A stretch of 64,000 bases of DNA, taken from NCBI RefSeq assembly GCF_014653945.1, contig NZ_BNAU01000010.1, positions 186,001 through 250,000 of the forward strand, read 5' to 3'. Below the pieces are notes generated by a model. It was not told where the DNA came from. It was given only the letters and a program-made list of their open reading frames with translations, and ran no database searches. Positions within the stretch are counted from its first letter, which is position 1. Each line of letters starts with the position of its first letter. Positions 25,079 through 34,037 of this stretch are shown here, piece after piece. The position numbers and the translations under genes are program-made. Origin of the DNA: Amycolatopsis deserti (GTDB lineage Bacteria > Actinomycetota > Actinomycetes > Mycobacteriales > Pseudonocardiaceae).

Positions 25079-26214
25079 GAGAAACTCCCAACGGGTTCCG
25101 GGGTGGCGGCGCTGGTTTCCTTCTCCAGCTCGCGCACGATGGGCAGGACGTGACGGCCGAAGTACTCGACGTCCTCGTGGTAGTGCAGGAAACCGAGCAG
25201 CAGCAGGTTCGCCCCGCGCCGCTTGTACTCGACCACGCGGCGGGCGATCTGCTCGGGCGTGCCGATCAGCCCGGTGCGGAACCCGTCGTTGTACTGGACC
25301 AGGTCGGCGAACTCGGAGTCGGCCCACATGCCCTTGCGGTCCGCGGTGGACTTGCCGGCCTGCTGGACCGCGGACCGGAATCCCTCCACGGCCTCGACGT
25401 CGGCCTTGTCCACGATCTCCCGCAGCACGTCGCGGGCCTCGGCCTCGGTGTCGCGGGCGATCACGAACCCGTTGAGCCCGAACCGCACCGTGTGGTCGTG
25501 CTCGGCCGCGTACCCGCGGACCTCGGCGACCTGCTCGCTGAACCCGTCGAAGTCCTTGCCGTTGCTGAAGTACCAGTCGGACACCCGGCCGGCCAGCCTG
25601 CGCGCCGCCGTCGAGTTGCCGCCCTGGAACACCTCCGGGTGCGGGCGGTCCGGTGTGGACACCGGCTTGGGCTTGATGTCGAAGTCGTGGATCCGGTAGA
25701 AGTCGCCGGCGAACTCGGCGGCGTCGCTGGTCCACAGTTCCTTGAGGACGCGGATGAACTCCTCGGACCGGCGGTAGCGCTCGTCGTGCTCCAGCCACGG
25801 TTCGCCGAGGCCGGTGAACTCGTCCTTGAACCAGCCGCTGACCACGTTGACCGCGGCCCGGCCGCCGGACAGCACGTCCGCGCTGGCGACGAACTTGGCC
25901 AGCACGCCGGGGTGCCACAGTCCGGGGTGGACGGCCGCGATCACCTTGAGCCGCTGGGTCGCCAGCAGCAGCGCCAGGCTGAACCCGGTCGACTCGTGCT
26001 GGTAGGCGGCGCCGTAGCTGGCGGTGTAGCGGACCTGGGTGAGCGCGTACTCGAAGCCGTTGTTCTCCGCGAGCACGGCGAGTTCGCGGTTGTAGTCGTA
26101 ACCCCAGTCGGTGCGTTGTTCGATCCGGCTCGTGACCAGTCCGCCGCTGACATTCGGCACCCAATAGGCGAATTTCAGCGGTTCGTGCGGATCGGGTGGG
26201 GGAAATGCGGGCAT
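25075..26214 (-). CDS. sfnG: Dimethylsulfone monooxygenase SfnG (luciferase-like, FMNH2-dependent)
   Basis: 379 aa. Luciferase-like TIM barrel; the N-terminus LKFAYWVPNVSGGLVTSRIE followed by QRTDWGYDYNRELA is diagnostic of SfnG. Further conserved pieces are VHPGLWHPGVLAKF, NVVSGWFKDEFTGLGEPWLE and the PEVFQGGNSTAARRLAGR phosphate-binding loop. SfnG cleaves dimethyl sulfone to methanesulfinate plus formaldehyde with FMNH2 from a separate reductase, which is not in this window. First gene of a two-gene operon with the DszC/SfnB-like enzyme, expected to be induced by sulfate starvation. Confidence 0.93.
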   Translation of the reverse strand: MPAFPPPDPHEPLKFAYWVPNVSGGLVTSRIEQRTDWGYDYNRELAVLAENNGFEYALTQVRYTASYGAAYQHESTGFSLALLLATQRLKVIAAVHPGLWHPGVLAKFVASADVLSGGRAAVNVVSGWFKDEFTGLGEPWLEHDERYRRSEEFIRVLKELWTSDAAEFAGDFYRIHDFDIKPKPVSTPDRPHPEVFQGGNSTAARRLAGRVSDWYFSNGKDFDGFSEQVAEVRGYAAEHDHTVRFGLNGFVIARDTEAEARDVLREIVDKADVEAVEGFRSAVQQAGKSTADRKGMWADSEFADLVQYNDGFRTGLIGTPEQIARRVVEYKRRGANLLLLGFLHYHEDVEYFGRHVLPIVRELEKETSAATPEPVGSFS

Positions 26215-26340
26215 GAAGGCTCCACGGAAATGGTGAGGGGAATTGTGCGTCGACGGCCGCGCGATCTGTTTCCGAGTAAAGCGGCGGGCGGATGGAGGGG
26301 CAACCGACGTCCACGGCGTGGGAACGGTTACCCTGAGTGG

Positions 26341-26733
26341 GCGGACGAGTTGGCCGGGCGGCCGCGAGGGTCACTCCCTCGAGGAAAGTCCGGACTCCGC
26401 AGGGCAGGGTGGTTGCTAACCGCAACCCGGGGCGACCCGCGGGACAGTGCCACAGAAAACAGACCGCCCCGGCCTTCACGGGCCGGGGTAAGGGTGAAAC
26501 GGTGGTGTAAGAGACCACCAGCACCCCGGGTGACCGGGGTGGCTCGGTAAACCCCACCCGGAGCAAGGCCAAGAGGGCGCCGCGAGGCGCCTGCGCAGGC
26601 GATCGAGGGCGGCCCGTCCGATGCCTGCGGGTAGGCCGCTCGAGCCTGCCGGCGACGGCAGGCCTAGATGGATGGCCGCCACCGCGGCTTCGCGCCGCGG
26701 GACAGGATCCGGCTTACAGGCCAACTCGTCCGC
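26341..26733 (+). ncRNA. rnpB: RNase P RNA (type A)
   Basis: About 393 nt. The ends pair as helix P1: GCGGACGAGTTGGCC (26341-26355) with GGCCAACTCGTCCGC (26719-26733). Universal elements are present: GAGGAAAGTCCGGACTCC (from 26389), the ACAGAAAACAGACCGC segment, GGTGAAACGGTGGTGTAAGAG, and GGATCCGGCTTACAGGCC near the 3' end. It processes tRNA 5' ends with RnpA. A possible -10 element TACCCT lies at 26329-26334, 7 nt before the predicted start; no clear -35. All open frames across this stretch are spurious. Confidence 0.97.
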
Positions 26734-26772
26734 CCCTTTCCCGCCGGCCCGCCGGTGGCCTACGGTCGGGCC

Positions 26773-27645
26773 GTGGATCACGCAGAAGCCCGCGACGTCG
26801 CGTTCCGGTGCCACCGGGTGCTCGAACCGCTTCACTCGTTCATCTACTTCGCGCCCGAGGCGGAGCAGGCGCTCACCGAGGCCGGGCTGCGGCCGGGCCG
26901 GATGTGCTACTTCGCCAGCCGAGCGGCGCCGATGGGCACGGTGGGCGCGGGCGTGGTCGCGGCCACCTTCTACAACTTCAACCCGGAGCTGGTCGCCCGG
27001 CACATCCCGCGGGCGTGGACGCTGGCCTCGCCGTCGCGGATCCTGCAGGCCCGGCTGGCGGCGGCCGACGCCGGGCTGCGCCGCGTGCTGGGACAGGAGC
27101 TGATCACCTCGCCGCGGCTGGCCGAGGCGGCGGAGCTGGCCCGCTCGGCGGCTTCGGCGTGCACGGCGGAGGGGCGCCCGCTGTACGCGGGGCACGCGGA
27201 GCTGGAGTGGCCGTCCGAGCCGCACCTGGTGCTCTGGCACGCGGCGACGCTGTTGCGCGAGTACCGCGGCGACGGGCACATCGCGGCGCTGGTCGGCCAC
27301 GGGCTGGGCGGGCTGGCCGCGTTGATCACCTACACGGCGACCGGGAAGGGCTTCCTGGAGCCGGTCGCGAAGAGGAGCCGCGGCTGGTCCAACGAGCAGT
27401 GGGACGCCGGTGTGGCGGACCTGCGCGAGCAGGGCCTGCTCGACGCCGACGGCCGGCTCACCCCGGAGGGCACCGTGCTGCGGCAGAGCCTGGAGGAGCA
27501 GACGAACGCCTCCGCGGCGGCCCCGTGGCGCCACCTGGGCGCCGAGAAGGCCACGCGGCTGCACGAGCTGGGCCGCGAGCTGGCCCGGCACGCGGTGGCG
27601 CACGGAGCCTTCCCGGACGGCATCTTCGCGGCGGCGCGGGCCTGA
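26773..27645 (+). CDS. SCO6745-family protein (SalK-like)
   Basis: 290 aa from GTG at 26773, 40 bp after rnpB. It matches the actinobacterial SCO6745/SalK family: N-terminal FRCHRVLEPLHSFIYFAPEA, central FYNFNPELVARHIPRAW, and a C-terminal winged-helix-like half with GWSNEQWDAGVADLREQGLL. Some relatives lie beside lantibiotic or secondary-metabolite genes, but none is present here. No catalytic residues or membrane segments are apparent; a helix-turn-helix regulatory or ligand-binding role is inferred only from the predicted fold. Confidence 0.85.
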   Translation: MDHAEARDVAFRCHRVLEPLHSFIYFAPEAEQALTEAGLRPGRMCYFASRAAPMGTVGAGVVAATFYNFNPELVARHIPRAWTLASPSRILQARLAAADAGLRRVLGQELITSPRLAEAAELARSAASACTAEGRPLYAGHAELEWPSEPHLVLWHAATLLREYRGDGHIAALVGHGLGGLAALITYTATGKGFLEPVAKRSRGWSNEQWDAGVADLREQGLLDADGRLTPEGTVLRQSLEEQTNASAAAPWRHLGAEKATRLHELGRELARHAVAHGAFPDGIFAAARA

Positions 27646-27646
27646 G

Positions 27647-27679
27647 TTCCGGCGATCACGACGGACGCGCTCGCCGGAA
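27647..27679 (+). terminator. Stem-loop terminator after the SCO6745-family gene
   Basis: TTCCGGCGA (27647-27655) pairs perfectly with TCGCCGGAA (27671-27679) around a 15-nt loop, starting two bases after the stop codon. Confidence 0.65.
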
Positions 27680-28192
27680 GGGCCCGCCGCCCCGCGCGCG
27701 CCCAGCGTCGGACTTTCACGTTGGGTGAGGATGAAGGCGTTCGCGCTCGCCCTGTGTCACCGCAGTCCGCGGAAAGCGCTCGCCACCGCGCTCCACCGCG
27801 GCACCCGGCACAGTGAGCGCTTACACCCGAGTCCACCCGAAAGTGCGTATCGATCACGCATCGTGAGGGCAAATCGGGTCCACCTGGGCGCTGGGTGACG
27901 GTGTTCGCTGGATCGGATGATCGACTCGCCCGGAGAAGTCGTCACGCCCGGGTACGTGGCATGCGGCCGATCGGGTCATGCCACACTGGTGTCCGCGCCG
28001 TCGAGGAGCGATACCGCGCACCCAGAGTGAAGCGTGAATGCGCCTGTGGGTGAGTCCCTACCCACACTAGGAAATCCGGGTGCCGGGGGTTAACCCTGAG
28101 CGGTGTTACCACGATGATGGAGGGCGACGAGTTCAGGAGAAGTGGCCGTACTGTGCCTGGTGTGAATGGACTGCCGTTCGACAGAGAGCGCT
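27680..28192. other. Long non-coding upstream region of the secretion-like operon
   Basis: About 510 bp without a convincing gene: the small open frames on both strands lack family features and ribosome sites. It is less G+C-biased than its surroundings. A perfect 8-bp inverted repeat GTGGCATG / CATGCCAC (27956-27963 and 27977-27984, 13-nt loop) is the clearest element. It may hold extra promoters, regulator sites or a small RNA for the operon starting at 28315. Confidence 0.5.
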
Positions 28193-28221
28193 TTGACCGT
28201 CACAGCTCGTGACGCCATGAT
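28193..28221 (+). promoter_or_regulatory. Sigma-70-like promoter with inverted repeat in the spacer
   Basis: TTGACC (28193-28198) and CATGAT (28216-28221) are separated by exactly 17 bp. The spacer carries a perfect inverted repeat CGTCAC-AGCTC-GTGACG (28198-28214), ideally placed for a repressor to block polymerase. It lies 94 bp upstream of the first gene of the type IV secretion-like operon and points toward it. Prediction from sequence only. Confidence 0.55.
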
Positions 28222-28314
28222 GGGCTAGACAGACCGGACGAACTTTCCGACCTCGTGGGCCCGCCCCGCGCTGACCCACCCGACACCCACACTCCTCGCA
28301 CCTGGGAGTACGCG

Positions 28315-28581
28315 ATGACCATGATGACACTTGTGCAGCACCTGGCGCAGGGCGAGATCAGGACCCGTGGAGTCCAGCAGTGGCTCCTCGACAACATCAT
28401 CCCCCTGGTCCTGCTCGCCGTCGCGCTGCTGCTGCTCTGGCTCGGTGGCGGCAAGGGCGACAACGCCGGCGTCATGCGCCGCCTGGCCGGTGTGGTGATC
28501 GCGCTCGCGATCGTCGGCCTCGCCGTGAGCGGGCTCGGCGTCAACGTCGGCGAGTGGATCGCCGGCTTGTTCACCAGCTGA
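28315..28581 (+). CDS. Small two-helix membrane protein, first gene of T4SS-like operon
   Basis: 88 aa. About 22 amphipathic N-terminal residues, then two membrane helices (about residues 27-44, LDNIIPLVLLAVALLLLWLG, and 54-76) joined by a short GGGKGDNAG loop that would be cytoplasmic. Size, two-helix topology and first position in a VirB3/B4/B6/B8/B1-like operon resemble VirB2-type pilins or TcpD-like subunits, but there is no signal peptide and no sequence-level match I can name. A channel or pilus-like subunit is an inference. No close RBS-competitor upstream; ATG at 28315 is the only sensible start. Confidence 0.75.
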   Translation: MTMMTLVQHLAQGEIRTRGVQQWLLDNIIPLVLLAVALLLLWLGGGKGDNAGVMRRLAGVVIALAIVGLAVSGLGVNVGEWIAGLFTS

Positions 28582-28599
28582 CGGCGCGGGGTAGCGCGC

Positions 28600-29055
28600 G
28601 TGCGGATTCGAACCGATGACGAGGTCTACCGGGTCGACGCGGTCTGGCTCGGCCCGCCGAAGGCCACCTTCCCGTGGCGGGCGCGGTACGTGGCCTGGGG
28701 TGTCGGCATCCCGGTGTTCCTCGTCGTCCTGGCCGTCGAGCGGCAGCTCGGCTTCGGGTTCGGCTTCTTCTCCACCGCGTGGGCGTTCGTCATCACGATC
28801 TTGATCACCCGGATGATCACGGCCAAGATCAGTCACGAGCGTCCGCTCGGCGCTGTCATGACCATGTGGCTGCGCGAGCTGCAGACGCCCCGCGAGAAGA
28901 CCTCCGGAGAGGGCGGTGCGGTCACGGCCACGAAGATCCGCGTGCGGAACGAGCGGCCGCTGCCCAAGCACAAACGGCACCTCGCCGCGGCGGGGTCGCA
29001 TCCTCACCACCAGCCAGCACGACCGCGTGGCGCGCGCACTTCGGCGCCACGGTAG
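28600..29055 (+). CDS. VirB3/PrgI/TcpE-like membrane protein
   Basis: 151 aa from GTG at 28600, 18 bp after the previous gene. Residues 1-27 are polar (MRIRTDDEVYRVDAVWLGPP), then two adjacent helices (about 30-45 and 50-66, FGFFSTAWAFVITILITRMI) form a hairpin, and a basic cytoplasmic tail follows. A short N-terminus plus helical hairpin immediately before a VirB4-type ATPase is the standard layout of VirB3, PrgI and TcpE, which dock VirB4 at the membrane. Assignment rests on topology and gene order, with the sequence itself diverged. Confidence 0.7.
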   Translation: MRIRTDDEVYRVDAVWLGPPKATFPWRARYVAWGVGIPVFLVVLAVERQLGFGFGFFSTAWAFVITILITRMITAKISHERPLGAVMTMWLRELQTPREKTSGEGGAVTATKIRVRNERPLPKHKRHLAAAGSHPHHQPARPRGARTSAPR

Positions 29056-29065
29056 GAGGTAGAGG

Positions 29066-31975
29066 TTGTTCGGAAGCGGCGGACGCCGGAAGGCCGGGAA
29101 GTCCGACCCCAGCGGGGCTGCGCAGTGGCCGCCGCAACCGGGTCGCGCCCCCGGCAAGCAGGGCCGCCGGCTGCCCGGTGAGCAGGCGATACCCAGCTAC
29201 ACCCCGTCGATCGCGCTGCGCACCATCGACGGGCACCTGGTGCGCACCGAGAACGAGGTCTACGCCTGGTACCGGCTGGCGCCGCAGCGGTGGTCGTTCC
29301 GGTCGGACTCGCAACGGCGCGACCTGATCGCCGCGATCGCCGGCCAGTACGCCGAGCTGCAGGGCCGCTGGCTGCACCTGCGCGTCACCACCCGGCCGTA
29401 CCCGATCCGCATGTGGGCCGAGGCGCACGTGCACAACGCCATCCGCCGCCCGCCGGACGTGCCGGGCGCGCTGTCGTTCGACGACTACCTGATCGGTGAG
29501 CAGCAGCAGCTGCTCGGCCGGTCGATGGCGGAGAAAGAGGTCTACATCGGCGTCCAGGTGCAGACCCGGCGCGTGGTCGACCGCGCGGTGGAGCGCGCCG
29601 CCCCGCTGCTGCGCCGCATCCTGCCCGAGGCCGTCGACGCCGAGCTGGCCGCGCTGGACTCCGAGGTCGAGCACCTGGACCAGGTGATCGGGTCGTCCGG
29701 CCTGGAGGGCCGCCCGGTGCACGCCGAGGAGATGACCTGGCTGATGCACCGCTCGTGCTCGCTGGGCCTGCCCGCGCCCCGGCACCTGCCCGCCGTGCCC
29801 GGCGCGGCCTGGGAGCCGGAGGACCTGGCCAGCTTCACCGACGCGGCGGACTTCCACGCCGAGCCCTACGCGCCGACGCTCACCGTGCGCGGCCGCACCG
29901 GGTCCAACGCCGGGGTTCAGCGGCACCTCGCGGTGCTGACCGTGGGCCAGATGCACGGCCTGCAGATCCCCGAGGTCGACGACCCGTGGGTGCAGCACGC
30001 CGACCGGCTGCCGGCCTCGGTCGAGTGGTCGGCCCGCATCTACGTGCGCCGCCCGGAAGAGGTGGCCGGCGAGCTGCAGCGCCAGATGAACAAGGTGCGC
30101 TCGCAGGTCAAGCACTACACCGACGAGCACGAGCTGGAGCCGCCGCAGTCGCTGGCGCGGCAGGCGACCCGCGTGCTCGAGATCGACGACGAGATGACGT
30201 CGGGCTTCACGGCGCTGGCGACCCGGGTGCGGTCGTGGTGGCGGCTGGCGGTGTCCGGCGACACCGAGCGCGAGGCGTTGCGGCTGGCGCAGCAGCTGCT
30301 CGACCTGTACAAGCCGAAGATCGCGATCGAACACCCCGAGGCGCAGTACGCGCTGGCGCGGGAGTTCATCCCGGGCGAGCCGTTGTCCTCCTCGGCCTAC
30401 ATGCGCCGCGGTTCGGTGGTCTGGGCCGCGGCGGCGGTGCCGACGGCGACGGCCGAGGTGGGCGACCGGCGCGGCATCCTGCTCGGCGAGACAGTCACCG
30501 CGACCCGGCGCCCGGTGGCCTGGGACCCGTGGATGGCGCAGGAGATCCGCGACGGGTCCGGTCTGACCGCGATGGTCGCCGGTCTCGGTGGCGGCAAGTC
30601 GTTCCTCGGCGGCGGCATCGTCTACAAGACGCTGCGCGCCGGGGCGCACTGGACGCTGCTGGACCCGTCCGGCCCGCTGTCCCGGTTGTGCGACCTGCCG
30701 GAGATCCGGCCGTACGCGCGGCCGATCAACTTGCTGAATGCACAACCCGGCATCCTCAACCCCTACCGCGTGGTGGCCGAGCCGCTGCTCGAGCACTTCA
30801 TGGACGAGGAGGACCCGGAGCGGGCGTGGCGGCGCGAGCGGGCGCTGGCCGGCGCGACCCGGCGGCGGCTCGTGCTGGACGTGCTCACCGGGGTGCTGCC
30901 GTACGAGGTCGCGCGGATGCCGCAGAGCCGGATCGTGCTGCTGCGGGCGGTGCGCGCGGTCGGCGGCCGGTACGACGCTGACCCGGGCCAGGTGATCGAC
31001 GCGCTGCGCCGGGACTCCAGCGAGCACCACGAGCACGCGGTGGTCGTGGCGGACTTCCTGGACGAGATGCGCGAGCGCATGTCGCTGCTGATCCCGGAGA
31101 ACGACGCCGACCCGTACTCGGAGACGCGCGACGACCGGCTGACGGTGCTGACGATGGCCGGGCTGACGCTGCCCAAGGACGGCGTGGGCCGCGAGCACTG
31201 GACCGACGCCGAGGCGCTCGGTGTCGAGATGCTGAACCTGGCCGCGTGGCTGACGCAGCGGTCGGTGTACGAAAAGCCCAAGGACCTGCGCAAGGGCGTG
31301 TGGATCGACGAGGCGTTCTTCCTGTCCGAGGTGCCGACCGGGCGCGTGCTGATGAACCGGTTCGCGCGTGACTCGCGGAAGTGGAACGTCCGGGTGCTGC
31401 TGTCCTCGCAGATCCCGGCGGACTTCCTGAAGATCCAGGGTTTCGTCGCGCTGCTGGACTCGGTGTTCGTCGGGCGCCTCGACGACGACGAGGCGCAGGC
31501 CGACGCGCTGCGGCTGCTGAAGGTACCGGTCGGCGTCGGGTACGAGCAGGTGGTCGCGTCACTCGGCCGCCGGCCCGGTGCGCAGCGCGGCCTGGAGCGC
31601 GACCGCGAGCCGAGGCAGTTCATCTTCGGCGACGGTGCCGGCGGGGTGGAGCGGATCCGGGTGGACTTCTCCGGCCCGCACCTGGCCCACCTGCGCGCGG
31701 CCCTGGACACGACGCCCGGTTCGAAGGACGCGTTGCCTGCGGACACGCACGCCCGGGACGAGGACCCGCCGCGCGAGCAGCAGCACGTGGCGGCCCCGCC
31801 ACCGGACGACGAGCTGGAGCCGGACCTGGAGCTGGCCGCCGAGCGCGACCTGGGCCTGACGGAGGAGCAGATCCTGGCCGAGGACGTGCCGGGTTCGGGC
31901 AACGGGTCCGGCTCGGACGAGCGCGCGGGCGAACGAGCGGGCGCGGGCAAGCGCGGCGGCTGGGACGCCGCATGA
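29066..31975 (+). CDS. VirB4/TcpF-like type IV secretion ATPase
   Basis: 969 aa from TTG at 29066, supported by AGGAGGT at 29054-29060. The N-terminal half (to about 480) is the VirB4-type domain that contacts inner-membrane partners. The ATPase half has Walker A AGLGGGKS (K511, S512; the first position is Ala rather than Gly), Walker B GVWIDEAFF (D748, E749) and a sensor glutamine Q782 in LLSSQIP. Such ATPases power assembly or substrate movement in type IV secretion and Gram-positive conjugation. A 110-residue acidic, disordered C-terminal tail is extra. It overlaps the next gene by 4 nt (ATGA). Confidence 0.9.
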   Translation: MFGSGGRRKAGKSDPSGAAQWPPQPGRAPGKQGRRLPGEQAIPSYTPSIALRTIDGHLVRTENEVYAWYRLAPQRWSFRSDSQRRDLIAAIAGQYAELQGRWLHLRVTTRPYPIRMWAEAHVHNAIRRPPDVPGALSFDDYLIGEQQQLLGRSMAEKEVYIGVQVQTRRVVDRAVERAAPLLRRILPEAVDAELAALDSEVEHLDQVIGSSGLEGRPVHAEEMTWLMHRSCSLGLPAPRHLPAVPGAAWEPEDLASFTDAADFHAEPYAPTLTVRGRTGSNAGVQRHLAVLTVGQMHGLQIPEVDDPWVQHADRLPASVEWSARIYVRRPEEVAGELQRQMNKVRSQVKHYTDEHELEPPQSLARQATRVLEIDDEMTSGFTALATRVRSWWRLAVSGDTEREALRLAQQLLDLYKPKIAIEHPEAQYALAREFIPGEPLSSSAYMRRGSVVWAAAAVPTATAEVGDRRGILLGETVTATRRPVAWDPWMAQEIRDGSGLTAMVAGLGGGKSFLGGGIVYKTLRAGAHWTLLDPSGPLSRLCDLPEIRPYARPINLLNAQPGILNPYRVVAEPLLEHFMDEEDPERAWRRERALAGATRRRLVLDVLTGVLPYEVARMPQSRIVLLRAVRAVGGRYDADPGQVIDALRRDSSEHHEHAVVVADFLDEMRERMSLLIPENDADPYSETRDDRLTVLTMAGLTLPKDGVGREHWTDAEALGVEMLNLAAWLTQRSVYEKPKDLRKGVWIDEAFFLSEVPTGRVLMNRFARDSRKWNVRVLLSSQIPADFLKIQGFVALLDSVFVGRLDDDEAQADALRLLKVPVGVGYEQVVASLGRRPGAQRGLERDREPRQFIFGDGAGGVERIRVDFSGPHLAHLRAALDTTPGSKDALPADTHARDEDPPREQQHVAAPPPDDELEPDLELAAERDLGLTEEQILAEDVPGSGNGSGSDERAGERAGAGKRGGWDAA

Positions 31976-34032
31976 CGCTCGTGACGGTCCTGAGCGTGCT
32001 GGCCGTGGCCGGAAGCTGGCATGCCCTCCGAAGGGGCCTGAAGACCCGCGGGAGCCGCCGGAAGAGACCACCCCGCTGGGCGGCCGTGGTGGCGGTCGCC
32101 CTGCTGATGGGGTTCCAGACGACGGTCATGGCGCCATCAGCCTCCGCCGCGGCATGTGGAGACGCACCCATCCCGGAGCGACCGGGCTCGGGGCTCGTCG
32201 GCGCGCTGGATCCGCCGCGCAGTCACGGTGAGGCGGGCAGCGCGTACTACGACTACAGCTACGCGGGCATGGTCTGGTACGTCTACCAGACCGACTGCGG
32301 GCCGCTGTCGGGAATCACCAGTCCCAACACGACGATCGACACGTGGGCCGGCAACCAGGCCTTCAACATCGGCAAGAACATCGTCGGTGCGACCAACTCC
32401 CTGCACTACACCGTGCTCGAAGGTGGTCTGCTGAACCCGATCTACGGTGCCGTGAAGTCGGGCGCGGAGAAGGTCTACAACAACATCTACGCCCAGCTGT
32501 TCGGCCTCGTGGCGCTCCTGCTGGCGATCGTCATGTTCCGCAACATCTGGCGTGGCGACCTCGCGGCGGTCGGCAAACGCGGCCTCTACGCCCTCGCCGC
32601 GGTCTGGCTCGCGGCGTCGTCGATGGCGATGCTGAGATACCTGGAGCCGTTGGACAACGCCATCGTCAAGACCTCGACGAACATCCAGGCCGGGTTCATC
32701 GACGACTCCGAGAACCGCGTCATCTGGGAGGTCCTGCCGACCGACCTGCACAACCAGGTCATCTACAACAACTGGCTGCGGGGTGAGTTCGGGGCGACGG
32801 ATTCCCCACAGGCGCAACAGTTCGGCCGGCCGTTGCTGGACGCACAGGCCTTCACGTGGACCCAGATCCGCAACGGTGACGACGCGAACCAGGGAGTCGT
32901 CGACGCCAAGAAGGCGGCCTACAAGAACATCTCGACCCAGCTCGGCCCGGCGACTCCCTATTTCACGGGTGAAGGCGGCAGCCGCACCGGGTCGGGTTTC
33001 CTCGCGCTCGGCCAGAGCCTGGTCTACGCCTTGTTCCAGTTGCTGGCGAAGGCGTCCGTTCTGCTGGCGCAGGTGCTCATCCGGCTCTTCGTGCTCACCG
33101 CGCCCCTGATCGGACTCGTCGCGCTGCTGCACCACGACATCCTGCGTCGCGTGGCGCGGTTGCTCGGTGCGGTGGGCTTCAACCTGCTCGTCCTCTCCGT
33201 GCTCGCCGGCGTGCACGCCCTGCTGCTGCAGGCCATCTTTGCCGCGGGGAACTCGCTCTCGATCCTCACCCAGATGGTCATGGCGGGCCTGGTGACCGTC
33301 CTGCTCTTCCTCGTCGGGCGGCCGGTTCGCCGGCTTTGGCAGATGGTCGAGATGTCCGTCGGCATGGTCGGGTCCTCCATTCCGGCCCCCAGCGGCGGCC
33401 TGTTCAGCCGCTTCCGCAAGAAGCAGGGGCCCACTCCGCAGGACGAGTTCTGGGAGAGCGTCCGCGAGAGCGAGGAGAGCGAGGTCGCCAGCCCGACCGG
33501 ATCCGCCGGCCGTGGGCGTCCCGAGGCGACCGTCTTCGCCACCGCCCAGCGGCTCGACGGCGCCGGTGCCATGGCCGCCCGCCCGGCGGCCGCCTGGTCC
33601 GGCGCGCCCTGGCCCGGCGGCGGGCCGGCGCTGCCCGGACACGCCAGGCCCGGCCTGCCCGCCGGCGGCGGCAACCAGCCCGCCTTCGCCGGTTACGCAC
33701 CCGAAGGCGCGGACCCGGACGCGTTCGTCTACTCCGCCCCGCCGGGCACCACGCGCCGTTCGGACGGCTGGGTGCCGCCAGTCGCGCAACGGCCCAGCCG
33801 CCGGGTGGACACCTCGCCCGTCTACGACCGCGGCTGGGACGAACCCGACCCCGTCGTCGTCCCGTCGCGCATCTCGCGGCCGGGCATGAGCGCCACCCCG
33901 GCGCAGCGGCCGGAACCGCGCCGCGCCGGGCGGGAACTCGTCGGCGGCAAGCCGGTCCACGTGCTGTACCGGCCCTCCCGCGGGCTCGAGGTGCGCGACG
34001 ACTCCCGTGACACCGACCGGATCGTGCGGTGA
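31972..34032 (+). CDS. VirB6/TrbL-like polytopic channel protein
   Basis: 686 aa from ATG at 31972. Two N-terminal hydrophobic stretches (residues 1-15 and 36-60, the second ending in an SASAA-like cleavage site), an extracytoplasmic segment with few cysteines, then about six more helices (roughly 158-178, 188-206, 345-385, 392-425 and 430-450). The last 230 residues are a cytoplasmic tail rich in Pro, Arg, Gly and Ser. Polytopic proteins of this kind directly after VirB4 correspond to VirB6/TrbL/TcpH, which form the inner-membrane channel. The assignment is by topology and position; the long tail is unusual. Confidence 0.78.
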   Translation: MTLVTVLSVLAVAGSWHALRRGLKTRGSRRKRPPRWAAVVAVALLMGFQTTVMAPSASAAACGDAPIPERPGSGLVGALDPPRSHGEAGSAYYDYSYAGMVWYVYQTDCGPLSGITSPNTTIDTWAGNQAFNIGKNIVGATNSLHYTVLEGGLLNPIYGAVKSGAEKVYNNIYAQLFGLVALLLAIVMFRNIWRGDLAAVGKRGLYALAAVWLAASSMAMLRYLEPLDNAIVKTSTNIQAGFIDDSENRVIWEVLPTDLHNQVIYNNWLRGEFGATDSPQAQQFGRPLLDAQAFTWTQIRNGDDANQGVVDAKKAAYKNISTQLGPATPYFTGEGGSRTGSGFLALGQSLVYALFQLLAKASVLLAQVLIRLFVLTAPLIGLVALLHHDILRRVARLLGAVGFNLLVLSVLAGVHALLLQAIFAAGNSLSILTQMVMAGLVTVLLFLVGRPVRRLWQMVEMSVGMVGSSIPAPSGGLFSRFRKKQGPTPQDEFWESVRESEESEVASPTGSAGRGRPEATVFATAQRLDGAGAMAARPAAAWSGAPWPGGGPALPGHARPGLPAGGGNQPAFAGYAPEGADPDAFVYSAPPGTTRRSDGWVPPVAQRPSRRVDTSPVYDRGWDEPDPVVVPSRISRPGMSATPAQRPEPRRAGRELVGGKPVHVLYRPSRGLEVRDDSRDTDRIVR

Positions 34033-34037
34033 TGTAG

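Noticed and set aside
28600..28620. GGATTCGAACC, resembling the complement of a tRNA T-loop
   Set aside because: No acceptor or anticodon stems surround it; it is the first codons of the VirB3-like gene.
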